A DNA stretch of 64,000 nucleotides from Phymatolithon calcareum (Eukaryota > Rhodophyta > Florideophyceae > Hapalidiales), in contig OZ345352.1 of the NCBI GenBank assembly GCA_977006965.1, positions 3,162,001 through 3,226,000 on the forward strand. The letters run 5' to 3'. Numbering within the stretch: the stretch's first letter is position 1; each line of letters opens with the position of its first letter. The position numbers were made by a program, and so were the translations under genes. Below are positions 52,382 through 63,612 of the stretch, piece after piece. Under the pieces are notes generated by a model that had not been told where the DNA came from, ran no database searches, and saw nothing but the letters and a program-made list of their open reading frames with translations.

Positions 52382-53896
52382 TCACATGTAGTCATCAGCA
52401 CACATCCAAATCCTGCTTGCGACCGCACTCGCAACAAGCGCAAAGTCGCACCCGGGGTAAACCGTAAGCGTTGCCGACCCAGATGACCCGTAATAATCTG
52501 GCGGGTACTCCAAAGACGCCATTTCCTGTCCCACGGTATCCGTGAAGCTCTCGATGTACATACCACGGTCCTGCAGCTTGAACACCGGCATACCCATCGT
52601 CGTGTCTCCTGCATACGCCGTCACAATGCCCATTCCGCCGTGCATTCCGCGACCAATCATGTCGCGCATTCCATAGCCTGCAAGGTCGCCCGCATACGTC
52701 GAATCGTATCCTCCATAACCGTAACCGCCGTACCCTCCGCCCATCATACCCATCTTCTCGTTCATCCACCCTGTCATGACTCGATCGCCTATTCCGTCGC
52801 CGAAACCGCCGTATCCGCCCCATTTACCCATCGGACCCCGCATTAGGGCGTTTGCCGAGTGTCCGAGGGCACCGTACGAGCCGTAGCACGCCTTGCGACG
52901 CATGTCGCGCAAAGTCTGATGACCCTCGACGACGGTCAAGAGCGGCGCACCAAATTTGTCTTGGACAAGGACATTCGAATGCCCGTAGTTCCACATTCCG
53001 CCGTAGCCTCCGCCGCCCGACCCGTATCCACCATAGCCACTGCCGTACAAACCCAATCCGCCGTGCCCGCCGTAGCCTCCATAGCCGCCGTAGCCGCCAT
53101 AGCCACCATAGCCTCCATAGCCACCATGGCCTCCATAGCCACCATAGCCTCCATAGCCACCACGTCCTCCATAGCCACCATGTCCTCCATAGCCACCATG
53201 TCCTCCATAGCCACCATGGCCTCCATAGCCACCATGGCCTCCATAGCCACCATGGCCGCCATAGCCACCATAGCCGCCATAGCCACCATAGCCGCCATAA
53301 CCGCCATAGCCCCCGCGTCCAAAGCCTAGGTCGTCCATTCCGTATTTCATCGCAGATCCGAGCATGCCGGCCATTGCACCGCCGCCCATGTAACCAGAGC
53401 GCTTGACGAGTTGAACAACTATCTTTTCATAGTCGTCTAATATCACCGCGCTCTCTATGCCGTATCCGCCGCGGCCTCCATAGCCGCCGTATCCTCCATA
53501 GCCGCCACCGTAACCACCACCGTAACCGCCCTCAATACCACCGTATCCATAGCCCTTTCCATGACTCACGACCTTGTAAGAGTAGCCCGAATTCTCATCG
53601 GTAAACGAGAGCCAAATGCCGTGGCCGGGACGCCCGCACTCGTAAACAGAGAATCTTGTTGGAACTGGGAAGCACAGCGCCGGCCCCTGAGTCGGGAGCA
53701 CGAGCGGGTTTAACCGCACGCCCGAGTATGGGCTGAACGGCATATCGCCATATCCTCCGTAACCGCCATATCCACCGCCGTATTTCCCACGCACGTCGTT
53801 CCTGCCTTCTCCCCGACGATAAGCGAATGCCGAGTGAGACCGGCGACGCGAGCCGCCATAGCCATTTAAGCCATTATAGCCAGAAATGTACCCCAT
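52382..53896 (-). CDS. LURP-one-related (LOR) protein with Gly-Tyr-rich insertions
   Basis: 504 residues from the ATG at 53896; an upstream GTG in frame at 53971 lies just after the TATA box and is unlikely. Ordered segments separated by Gly/Tyr-rich stretches carry LOR features: GIWLSFTDENSGYSYKVVSH, then SAVILDDYEKIVVQLVKR, then SNVLVQDKFGAPLLTVVEGH, then VFKLQDRGMYIESF. The end, SATLTVYPGCDFALVASAVA, is the typical TVYP-x-x-D-x-A-x-x-A-S terminal helix block. LOR proteins share the Tubby/scramblase beta-barrel fold. Between them lie GGY runs, the longest (GGYGGHGGYGGYGG) coded by 53040-53330, probably looping out of the barrel. Plausibly a membrane-lipid or wall-associated protein. Intact, single exon. 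Confidence 0.75.
   Translation of the reverse strand: MGYISGYNGLNGYGGSRRRSHSAFAYRRGEGRNDVRGKYGGGYGGYGGYGDMPFSPYSGVRLNPLVLPTQGPALCFPVPTRFSVYECGRPGHGIWLSFTDENSGYSYKVVSHGKGYGYGGIEGGYGGGYGGGYGGYGGYGGRGGYGIESAVILDDYEKIVVQLVKRSGYMGGGAMAGMLGSAMKYGMDDLGFGRGGYGGYGGYGGYGGYGGYGGHGGYGGHGGYGGHGGYGGHGGYGGHGGYGGRGGYGGYGGYGGHGGYGGYGGYGGYGGYGGYGGHGGLGLYGSGYGGYGSGGGGYGGMWNYGHSNVLVQDKFGAPLLTVVEGHQTLRDMRRKACYGSYGALGHSANALMRGPMGKWGGYGGFGDGIGDRVMTGWMNEKMGMMGGGYGGYGYGGYDSTYAGDLAGYGMRDMIGRGMHGGMGIVTAYAGDTTMGMPVFKLQDRGMYIESFTDTVGQEMASLEYPPDYYGSSGSATLTVYPGCDFALVASAVASRIWMCADDYM
53040..53330 (-). repeat. Gly-Gly-Tyr/His coding minisatellite
   Basis: Plus-strand 9- and 18-bp units such as CCATAGCCACCATGGCCT repeat about 30 times, alternating GGY and GGH. 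Codons vary (GCC/TCC, CAT/CGT), so the array is coding-constrained but length-variable. It produces long open frames on the opposite strand that are not genes. Confidence 0.9.
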
Positions 53897-53979
53897 GCCG
53901 TCTCTGCTCAAGGTAGTATCCGTCGGAACACTTGCAGCTGAAAGTTGGTGAGTTTGAGTACGACCAAACACTTGAGCGG

Positions 53980-53985
53980 TTTATA
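53980..53985 (-). promoter_or_regulatory. TATA box of the LOR gene
   Basis: Minus-strand TATAAA (GATATAAACC) 84 bases before the ATG at 53896, comparable to the 67-base spacing at the gene at 6355. Confidence 0.55.
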
Positions 53986-53989
53986 TCAT

Positions 53990-56900
53990 TGTCGGGGTGC
54001 CTTCAAATCAGACTCTTGGCCCGGGACGTGACCACGTGCATTTCGCTTCTGGAACCAAAATTTCCTTCGGATGCAACTTCAGATACTTGGTAGCTTGTGC
54101 TCATGCCTTCTGCCGAGTTTACAAGCGCGTAGAATGGCTTCGTCACCAACTTAACAGACAAATCGTGACACGGGCAGTGAAGAGCGCATGTGTGACATAT
54201 TTGATAATGTCAAATTTGCCATTTTCGATTGCGATGCCTTTTTGCCGGACGGATGGCTGCCTAGAAATGGACACGTTTACAAACACGGCTTATTTAAATC
54301 TGGGCGAGATTGAAAACAAATTAACTGAAGATTGAGGGAAGTTAATTCATAATTAATTCCATGACTTTTTGCCTCCGTGCGCCATAAACCATACGTGCAA
54401 TCGCCCATATCTTTTGGGGAAGCCCTTAAACACGTTACCGAAGTCGTGGAAGGGCTTGTGTATTGCCCAAGCCGCCAGACCGATCATATCTTAATGGTAT
54501 AGAAAAAATTTCGGACGGAATATCCTCAATTGGAATTACTGAAAGGAGCAAATCCTCAGGAGAGACAAAACGCCAATTTTTTCGATTCTCACGCACGTTA
54601 CACTGTTATCTAGGCAAAAGTACTTCTATATCCAGGCTTAAGCTTGTAAGGCTTTGTAAGAGTAGAGCGTACTGCAGTACACGATATTTACCACCGCCGC
54701 ATTGTCGGCAGCAGCCTTACGCCTCAACTAATTCGTCAGGACTCCTTTCCCCCTAAATTGTACCATCCATTTCCACTACGTGCTATGCAATTCTGATGAT
54801 GCCGAGTATGCCGTCTTTTTCGAAATATCTGATGCGCGTCAGAATGGGACAGATCGCACCGCATTAAGATCTGTCTGTCCTGACATATAGGTACCCGCCC
54901 GCAGCACAGGATGGTACCGGTTTTTGCAACGGATGTGTGAAGTGAAGAGAGGGAGAAGAGGCAATCGTACTGCATTATGTTTCTGAATCCAACCCTCCCA
55001 TTGCGACTGAGATCTGTGGCGGTCTCTCGAACATCACAACGAACTCTCAATTTGAATGCATGTTCAGGTCTTCTCCGCCGTTCTGGCCTCCGTTGTCTTT
55101 TTAATTCTTCCTCACGTCCACAATTCGTGTCAGCGAACAGAACGGGAAATGAAAAAACTGAACTCAACAGGCGCTTCAGTACTGTGCAAGACATCATGAA
55201 GACCAACCGCCAACGAGGCCTGGAACGCCACTCTCGTCGACGTGTCCAGTGTTAGAGATACGACAGGGCATACTTGAAAACTTTCCTCGACTAGGCGAGC
55301 GAAGATGGATCCACCAATTCTTAAGAACAGAAAAATGAAAATCATTGGTGATACATATTGCCCAGGTAGAGCGCAATTGTGGAGAAAATCGATACTGGAT
55401 GAGTACTGTGGTATCACAGGGGTAACTGAGCTGGTTGCGCTCCAACGCATTTTATCATCAGCGCAGGTGAGCCCTGATGTGGAAGATGAGTGCAAACGAC
55501 TCACACGTGCACTTGTTAGTAGAGTAATTCGAATTAAGGAGGCCATGAGTGACCAGACTACGCTACATTAGAAAACGGTTCGGAATGCGAGCCCTGTTAT
55601 TCCTAGGTGAGGCGTTGGGAGAATTTAAATAAATCATTACATATCCATATTGCCCAGAAGCACAATTCAGCTTACATCACGAACAATAGGATAGAGTGGA
55701 AGCAGCATATATCCTCATTGAGTTGCTATCCTTAGTAGGTAGAAGGAAAAATGAATCAATGAATCAATGAATCAATGAATCAATGAATCAATACTTGAAT
55801 TGTATCAGACGGACAGAAGCAGTGCATCACATCAATCTGAGGATCTTTGAAGATGACTTGCATCATGCTCGCAGCTCAACCGATTTTTTCAGAGTAAAAG
55901 TATGAACCTGGATCACACACTGGACATTCCCCTTCTTATGTCTTCTTTTTTTTCAATTGAACTTTATTTAAAAGCTTCACAGTCTTACGACTATACGGGC
56001 AAGGCTTCCTCAGTTGCTACCTTCCAGTGTGTAGACTGTCGAAACCTACCGCCTGTCATACGCGGTGGGGAAAATTTGGATCCTAGATCGTCCTACATTT
56101 TGTGGGTTCGCTGCTACTGTAGTGTCCCCGCTATTCTTTTGTTTTCTGTATTTAGGACTCCAACATATGATAAGTCAAGCATTGTTTTTCACGCCATTGG
56201 TTCCTTTTGCTTCTTTAATCCATTTATTCTATCCGCAGGCTTTCCAAGGCTCCTTAGATCGAAATCCTCTTGCATGAAATCAACCAGATTAATTTTTTTA
56301 AAAATTATTTTTAATAATGCCGCACGACTTTCATATATGGTTCTCCCCGACTCGGAACACCACTAATTAAGAAAACGGGACACGCGATATTTGTAAAAGA
56401 TTCCGAGTATTTCCATTGATGTGGGATTGAAATGAACAGCAGTTTTCATCATTAAAGTAAGGACCCCGCTTCCCCGTACTGTAGGCTATTTTTGCAATAT
56501 TTCGGGACATGACTCCCTACTTGATCACTCCGAGATCTAGAATCTAACCGAAAGGTAGGTCTAGCGTACTCTAGGGCCCAATCGAAGTACATCTCTTTTC
56601 AATGGGAGATTAATAATTGCGACTCTCCTGTCGCGTCATAGGGATTGAGGTACTGTCTTCCGTATCGCTGAATAATCCGAATATGGTAGAGTTATTCGTG
56701 TATGCAGTGTGAGCCCCTCATACCGCACTGGAACACTGTATTGTCAGTAGAGTCCGAACCTGGGCAGGCAAGGCGGTGCCTCAAGATGCGAATACTAGTC
56801 ATCTCATGTCAAGTGCAGAGCGCAGTCGCGGCCCATTTGAAATCTGGAAATTTTTGCGCTAAGGGTTGCATTTCTCCGCGCCTCACTATTTATCTTCTGA

Positions 56901-57290
56901 AAAGTCTAGTAGCGGGATTCGCCGAAAGTCAAGGCACGGAACTAAGATAAGTTGATAACGTTCAGGCGAAACGTCCAGAATCTCGTCAACTGCATATACT
57001 TCAGAGGCCTGAAGAGAAAATGATCGTAATGGATACCACAAAGCGAGAAGACTTCACGCCGGGCGAAGATCTTCGTGGTTGCCGACGAGCGAAAGACGTC
57101 GACGGAATGTATGTCAGCAGATATTTGTAGATTCTGGAAATCTCGCCCTGGAGTCATATCTCGTTGATGCCTGAGGCCGAATCACAATGACCCTGATGAC
57201 CAGGCTTGACCCTATGATGCTACGCTTCACTGACCGCGTATCTTCTCTCATCGGAAGCGTAGACATTAAAACGATACTGGAGCTGTACCA
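53990..57290. other. Gene-poor stretch, weak frames only
   Basis: 55305-55571 plus (88 codons, RKMKIIGDTYCPGRAQLWRK) and 54736-55206 minus are open but unrecognised. 55998-56055 resembles 14726-14785. I find no supported gene in these 3.3 kb. Confidence 0.45.
55750..55791. repeat. ATGAATCA microsatellite
   Basis: Five perfect copies of the 8-mer ATGAATCA. Confidence 0.95.
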
Positions 57291-57719
57291 TTAGAAGCCG
57301 GTTGCCCAACTTAGATTTCTGCACAAGGCGTAGTTGTTCGATAAATCCACTATTTGCGTTCTGTCTTCTGTCATTTCCGTAATAATGAAAAAGAGTCTGA
57401 TGCTCATCCGAAAATGTAAAGGGGTGAAATTGTAGTTTTTTATTTTAGAAGCCCTCAACCCCGTCACACGCCGACACCAGAGCAGCTTCGTCCGGAAATG
57501 TAAGGGCAAGAGCTGCGCCAGCGTGGCGGTGAGATATTTTTGGCTGGCTTGCAGCATCACGCCCAACGTCCTGTCACGGTAATTGTTATCGAAGGGGAGG
57601 TGCAATCCGTACAGAGAGTGGATATCTTCCAATCTTACTGGCTCTGGGTACCTCACATTGGCCCAAAAAATGGCAACGGGACAACAAGGGAAGAGCGCGG
57701 TGTCCGCATTAGTTGACAC
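57291..57719 (-). CDS. Unknown frame with an in-frame LINE-tail insertion
   Basis: 142 codons, starting MSTNADTALFPCCPVAIFWA and containing PVRLEDIHSLYGLHLPFDNN. An 84-base in-frame insertion (LINE tail plus target duplication) doubles the peptide PLHFR: LLPLHFRTKL before it and TPLHFRMSIRLFF after it. Without the insertion the frame is also open (114 codons). No family recognised. Frames further upstream (57709-57918) may belong to the same decayed gene. Confidence 0.35.
   Translation of the reverse strand: MSTNADTALFPCCPVAIFWANVRYPEPVRLEDIHSLYGLHLPFDNNYRDRTLGVMLQASQKYLTATLAQLLPLHFRTKLLWCRRVTGLRASKIKNYNFTPLHFRMSIRLFFIITEMTEDRTQIVDLSNNYALCRNLSWATGF
57420..57490 (-). mobile_element. 71-bp LINE-tail insertion with 13-bp target duplication
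   Basis: TCCGAAAATGTAA (57407-57419) and TCCGGAAATGTAA (57491-57503) flank a segment that on the minus strand reads CGAAGCTGCTCTGGTGTCGG, GGGTTGAGGGCTTCTAAAAT, AAAAAACTACAATTTC and a short C run. This is the 3' end of the C-tail LINEs and nothing else, so a piece of only 71 bases was mobilised. Confidence 0.85.
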
Positions 57720-59509
57720 AAAGTGATTGGTTTCTGTTTTTGATTGCTAACTGGAACAGTACTGGAGAGTTTAGACGCATTGTCCATTCAAATAATACTT
57801 GATGCGCAAAAGTCACCGGGTGAAGGAGAGAGTCCGACTGCAAAAGCAGGGGGAAGGTCTCAGTAGGCATACTGTAGCTCCATGCTCCATGCATTGAAGG
57901 CCTTGACCTGTGACTCAACTGATGGGGCTCTCAAATCAGTGCTCCACATGCTTCGCCTCTACTTGGATTCTTGAAAGCCACTGGAAGTACGCCTCCTCTC
58001 TGAGTGCTGACGATTCTGAAAGCCCTGAAATCTAGAGATGGCTTCACTGGCGCACATGGGAGCCGCGATGTTGCTTACACTGTCCCTATCCATCACAGAT
58101 TAACATTAACGTCACCATAAAATGTGTTCGTACACTTCGGGCTCTACACGTTGTGTATTGAATGTGGGGATCACACAGAAGTGTAACAAAAAGAGAAGTT
58201 TATGTGTTGGCTCCCCGAAAGGAAACAATAGACGTCGAAAACCATTGATAGGTATGTCGTGAGGATGCAGTTAAAGTTCGACCCAAACAATATCAGACTG
58301 CACTGCAGTGTCTGATATTGTTCTGGTCGTATTTTAACTGAATTAAAGATTGTCAGGGATGATGCGATCTATGAAAATTTTGTTTTAAAACTCTATCAGC
58401 CTCTGCAAGGAGTAGCATGGCCGTTTTTCGAAAAATTCTGCAGGCTACCGCCCTCCGGTTCTTCAGGACCGCCTTGCGTCGTCTTTTTCATCCAATCAGT
58501 GCTTCGCCAGGAGAGCACACGATGAAGTTCTTGCCATGTTTCAAGCAGCCAGGAACAGGAGTATTTTCCCCTTCATGGCCCCTTTATGGACCAGAGGTAG
58601 ACACCAGCTATGCCTCTTGGCAATTGAAAAATTGCCCAAGCGTCTTAAGACTATCGTCAACGACGGTAGAATGCGTTCAAGCTCTACCAGTTCAGCAAAT
58701 TTTGCTGTGATTTCATAATGCGCACCAAATAGAGATTTTCTCCCAAGTGGCCTCGGTTGAATATCTGCCTTCAGCTGTAGTGCCTCTCGTGTCCCCATGC
58801 GATAGTCGCCTCGTACAGGGCCTCGCGGTCGATGTCGTTTCACTTGCAATACAATGATTGCAGGGCTTTAGTTCAAAACAACGTTGCTCAAAGTTGGTGA
58901 AAGATCAATTCCTCTGCAATTGGACTTGTCTGTAGTTTACCCAGTGAATCCTTGATAATTGTTTGTCCAAAGCGGAAAAGTCTGATCTCCAGCTACCAAG
59001 GATATTCTGGAAGCAAGTGCGTACTATTTCTCTCGCTGTACACGTGTACATGCCAGCAATGCACAATGTCGTTTTTGGAGGCGAGACAGCTTGCTTACGC
59101 ACCAGAAGCGGCACCTTCCCGGTCATGTTTCGCCTAGTTGAATTCTATTTTCTGTCGTGGGCCTGAGAGCACTGCCAGAAATTGGCCAACATTTTTAGCG
59201 GATATGAAAAGCACCTTTGCACTAATCATCGCAAACATTTGAGATCTCTGTTCATGAATCAACCTGCGGTTCTTGACTTCACTTCACTATAAATGACGAT
59301 GAAAAGGGGCAGAAGGGGTACCCATGAGATCAAAGGAACGAACCAGTAAGACAGTATCTGATGCTCATGTGCCCAGTATTCTCTCACTTAGACCGAGAAT
59401 GTGGTCAGTCGTCAATTCTAGCGCTGCGTAATGCAGTTTCCTTCTCCCTCAGTATCAAGCTATGTCTTCATTGAATGCTAGCCTCCAATTGAGCGCATTT
59501 CAGGGTTTC
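57720..59509. other. No supported gene; coding-like patch at 58440-58720
   Basis: On the plus strand NQCFARRAHDEVLAMFQAAR, then LAIEKLPKRLKTIVNDGRM (frame ending 58718) looks protein-like, but two other frames and the minus strand (58541-58849) are also open. No family recognised; probably a decayed element gene. Confidence 0.4.
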
Positions 59510-60110
59510 CAGTTTTGGGTTTACAGATCGACTAGCAAATGATGCGAATTCGAATGATGAAAACACTCCGATCTGAATGATAAAGGGGAGATGCAGCTCT
59601 GAGATATGCATTTACGTATTCAAGTCATTCGTACATCAAATTTACGAATACAGTGCATACTTAACTCACGAGACTATTCGAGGAGTTGCAGTAGAGAATA
59701 GCCTTGCTCTTGCCTGGAGACTGGACATCAAAGCGTTGGAAGCGAGTGATCAAGCTTTGGCAGATAGATCCTCGGAATTTCCGGTACCGGAATCTGCCCA
59801 AGAAACCTAAATGTATTGGTCGAAATCGCTGGAAAGAAGAAGGACGAAGGAGCAGAGCTGGAGCTGGAAACACTCAACAAGATCAAGAAGATAACAAGCA
59901 TTGAGTTTAGGCCTCCCAGAAAGGAACTATTAGACTAATAAGAGCTTCAAGAAAAGAGAAGAGTCTGGAATATCTCCTTTCGGAACAGATGTCGTCAGCA
60001 TGAAATAGTTAGTCTTCACAAGAGCAGAAATAGGATCCCTATGGGCGAGAAGGTTCTTTGACACTTCCCGGGAACCCAGTCAAAGTGAAGAAGGAGATGG
60101 GGGAACTAGG
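59510..60110 (+). pseudogene. LINE family B remnant
   Basis: Fragments in several frames match the 15288-18154 element: ICIYVFKSFVHQIYEYSAYL (compare NCIRLFKAFIRPVYEYAAH), KRWKRVIKLWQIDPRNFRYR (HWRRLMKLRQIEPWEFRRQ), a Glu/Leu-rich stretch, then HKSRNRIPMGEKVL and HFPGNPVKVKKEM, which is the C-terminal box. Heavily shifted and old. No target duplication identified. Confidence 0.75.
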
Positions 60111-60289
60111 ATTATAGATGGTAGCCGTGCTCAACTCGACACATGCAAAATGAAGCTGGCACATGGAAGAAAAGCAATTGGAACAATTCTAATCAACATG
60201 GAATGAGTACTTCCCTACGAGAAGTGAAGCCAGGGTGATGTACGCAATACTATGGCGCCGCCTCTCCTAAAGTTTGGAAATGTTTCAAA

Positions 60290-60587
60290 TAAACTTAACA
60301 TACTACGATTAAGAATGCGAGAGCCCCGCAAGGGTAATAATTGCAGGAATATGAGCACCATCGAGTAGGGACATGTGACGGGTATCATGATACGGGCCAG
60401 AGACTTACGATGGAACTGGCTTAGACACACTCTTAGAATGGACGAGCGCCGCCTGGTCCGCCAGATGCTGCTGCAATGCGTCAGACAATTGCCAGAATTA
60501 CTATTTGGTGACGTACCTCGACGAGACGTGAAAGCCGCAGTGGAACTCACTAACGATAGGATAGAATGGAAGAAACTTAGAACCTAG
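60290..60587 (+). pseudogene. C-terminal scrap of another LINE
   Basis: Reads MIRARDLRWNWLRHTLRMDE, RRLVRQML, then PRRDVKAAVELTNDRIEWKK. This is the WxGHxxRM ... RDR-x-W signature found after the polymerase in RTE/CR1-type and related retroelement proteins. Only the last ~70 residues remain. Confidence 0.65.
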
Positions 60588-60929
60588 AATTGCTGCTAGT
60601 CCCATTAGGGGAAAAGGCAAAGTGAATGCATGAAGCGTCTTGTTCTCTGGCGCGTACCAAGTTTTTCCTATTGGGCGAGTATCTCGATGTGCTAAAACGC
60701 AACGCACATGTTGTTAACGAGCTCTCGACCCTTCAAACCGTACTGTATCAGGTTCTTCCAAAACGTTCTTGCGACTTGTGTCGTAACTTCAGTCATTCGT
60801 ACAAAAGTAGCAGAATCATCCACGAAATGCATTCATATTTCGGTATGATAGAGGCTGCAATTTTAAGGTCGCCCGTGCGAGTCCTGTCGTAATCAAGAAT
60901 TGTATTATGTTCCGCGAAGTGCACACGGG

Positions 60930-61075
60930 TGTCGCTGTGTAGTGGTGTGCCGCAGTACTCTCGGTTAGCAGATACACAACTACCCAGAATGAATCCAGTC
61001 CAGGAGCATCTTAGAGGCCCCTTAGATGTTGAGTAAAATACGCTATGTCTAGCTCATATATCTTGCAATAAAAGA
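60930..61075 (+). repeat. Dispersed repeat W, copy 2
   Basis: Second copy of 38758-38905, same strand: GTGGTGTGCCGCAGTACTC, AGAATGAATCCAGTCCAGGA and CTTGCAATAAAAG. It starts about 340 bases after the LINE scrap, so it may be that element's 3' untranslated tail. Confidence 0.55.
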
Positions 61076-61140
61076 AAGACAGAGAGAAATGACTTCTTCG
61101 CCCGATGCGTCGTTCCTCTGAACTGATGCATATTAGAGAT

Positions 61141-61485
61141 GATTACCTTCTGGTAGTTTGGTAGTACATGGATTCCACCCTGAGTGGTGTGCTGCAATGG
61201 TCAAGGCAGCTGGGAGAGAGGAAAGAAGGAGATGAAAGAAGGTAACGAGATGATCAGCTACCGTGAGCATCCTAAATGGTTCACCACCAGGGGAATTCCC
61301 TTACAGGACGGCGTCCGAAGATTGACTGTGTAGAGATATTGATGTTAAGCTCCCCGAAGGTCTGCACTTTGTTCAGCTTTGGGCTGCTGTAGCATCATGT
61401 ACCACTCGTATCTCCTAAATGCTCTTGTAGCCGTAAGCACGTAGATTTCTTCTAGGACAAATGCGAAAACCCGCAATAAAGAAGA
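61141..61485 (-). repeat. Dispersed repeat Z, copy 2
   Basis: Reverse complement aligns with 37978-38330 over the whole length (TTCTTTATTGCGGG ... ACTACCAGAAGG). Identity is about three quarters by eye. Class unknown; no inverted ends seen. Confidence 0.8.
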
Positions 61486-63299
61486 AGGAGAGGTCTGGGA
61501 TAAGAACTCTCCACTCGAGTCTCGACGAGACAAGAAACAAGGGATTTCACCTGGCTCCGATTCGCGTACTGTCGCGTACTTCTCATAACACTAAAGCAAA
61601 TTCGGAGGAAGTCTAACTGGCTCTGAAGTAGAGAAGCTTCATAGTCGAGCGCCGAAAATCAGATTCGGAAAAGTTATAATCGCGACAGCAATCGAGCACA
61701 ACATTGAGTCGGAAGGCTGTCGGTAGGAGTATCAACGAGTTCTGGTCCGCTCTGTGCTCCGTTGGGTGCACACGGAGAGAAGTGGCCGTCGCAGGCGTTA
61801 CGCCATGCACAGTCCCCGTTTTGGGAACCCAGCGGTCATAGCGGATCATCACGACGAACTGGTGTGCGAGAGAAATACGTGGACCTTCCAAGGTTCAGTA
61901 ACGCTGAGTAAGCGAAATGTTGTAAACTCTCCTTATTTTTCTGAACTGCTAATTGCCGTTTTGGGACAGAAACCCATTCAAATCATCTTTCTTTACGCAA
62001 ATTTGTCCTCCAGGAAAAGAAAGCTCCCCTGTTTTTGTCGTGAGAACGAATGTGAGTGAACCGGATATGTTTCATTCTTTCTACCCTTGAAAGAGGCAGT
62101 CTGGGATCATCTCAGAATTTCCGAGGTTCATATCCACTTCGTGATCTTTGACTGACATCTGAAAGAGATTGCCTTTGACGTTTTCCATTTTGGGGGACCA
62201 ATTGTCTTGATCGAGGACGTCGTCAAACATCAACTGGACGTAACGAGTCAGTTACTTAACTGACCCTAGGCTTACATCCTTTCCTTGAATTCCCTACAAA
62301 GACTTTACCTCATGCGGTTTTGAAACTGTAGTGGCGCATCGCGCATGTGCTTCCTATCCACAAACTCATGATCATTTTCCCACGATTTGAGGGGAAGGTG
62401 TAGAACCAGTTGCACGAAGTTGTGCCACAAAATGAAATGTAAATGACTACATGAAATTTTGGACTACCGAAGCCCGATTCCACAGTCCTCCCCACTTTGG
62501 ATTTTTTATTCTCAATTTATATCCCCGTGGAACATTCCTTCTCGGACAGCACCTGATAGTGCTTCAAGAGGCCCCGACCAGCAGCCAGCGCCTCTCAGTT
62601 TTCGAACAGTGCTCCACTAGTATGCGATACATTTCGACTACGTACTCTCTAAAGTAGTTACAAGTTGAAACTCTACAAACACAGTACAAACTGGAATCGA
62701 CCTCCGTAAAACCTATATGACTGATTGTAGAGTAATCCTTACTTAGATCCCGGTACAAATGGTTAAAGCAGCATCATATACGGCAACAGCATGCGTACAA
62801 GCATTGTAAAGTTACAGCAGCCAGACGATCGGCGCATGTCTTAAGCGCGCGGTCCGTCGACCGATAGTTAGATCATATGTTAGAGTCTCCAGAATATTCC
62901 GCCCAGAAGACTACATAGGCCAGAGGGCGGGAGAACCCCAAGTTAACAAGCTACCGCACCTTCATACAACTAGGTTATCCCCTAGTTGCCAAACTGATAT
63001 GCGCATTACCAAAGAATTTTTCACAGTCTTTGCTGGCACGGTCTAGTAGCTGACTTCAAGAAATGCCGTACAGTATAAAACCAGGGTTCGTTCGAATTCG
63101 ATTTTCGTTATTTCGTCCAGCAGAGCCATTAAGAAATCAAGAGAAATAATGCGTAGGATTTCTCGCACGCAATAGAATTTGCAATTGAGGTACATCTCGG
63201 AATACCTACTGCAATTAGGGTTCTGCGACAAATATTTGACACAACACAGCTTTACCACTACGATACAAAGGTCTCTCAATCCTTAGTACTTGCTCATCT
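61486..63299. other. Nothing recognisable
   Basis: Only short frames on both strands and no repeats found. Confidence 0.5.
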
Positions 63300-63307
63300 C
63301 CTTAGAG

Positions 63308-63612
63308 TCACTCATGAACACGGTCACTAACTACTTTCGCCATCGCGGAATTGACGTCCTGTTCGTTCCAATATGCCTTATTAATTTTGAGAAGGCCATC
63401 ACCCTCAAGGATTATGGGGCTTGCTGAATTGTGATTAGCGCTTAAGACATTCTTTTGCGTGAGACCAAAACCTTTCCACCTCAGACATCGACCCAAGAAT
63501 AAAATCGAAATTTATGTTGGCTTTTCTGCCCGCTGCAATCTGTCGCTTCTTAAAAGCGACTCGGTTACTTTCCTTCTTTTGCTTCGCGTACTGCCTCAAC
63601 TCAAAGCGAGCT
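63308..63612 (-). pseudogene. hAT transposase C-terminal remnant
   Basis: Reads FELRQYAKQKKESNRVAFKK, INFDFILGSMSEVERFWSHAK; after a one-base shift, NVLSANHNSASPIILEGDGL, then KINKAYWNEQDVNSAMAKVV and SDRVHE-stop. Same family as the remnant at 26413-26710, where a stop replaces the Trp that is intact here. Upstream coding is decayed, with a stop near 63635. Element ends were not found. Confidence 0.75.

Noticed and set aside
52852-53406. His/Ser-rich and Ala/Ile/Thr-rich plus-strand frames
   Set aside because: Antisense shadows of the GGY minisatellite in the LOR gene.
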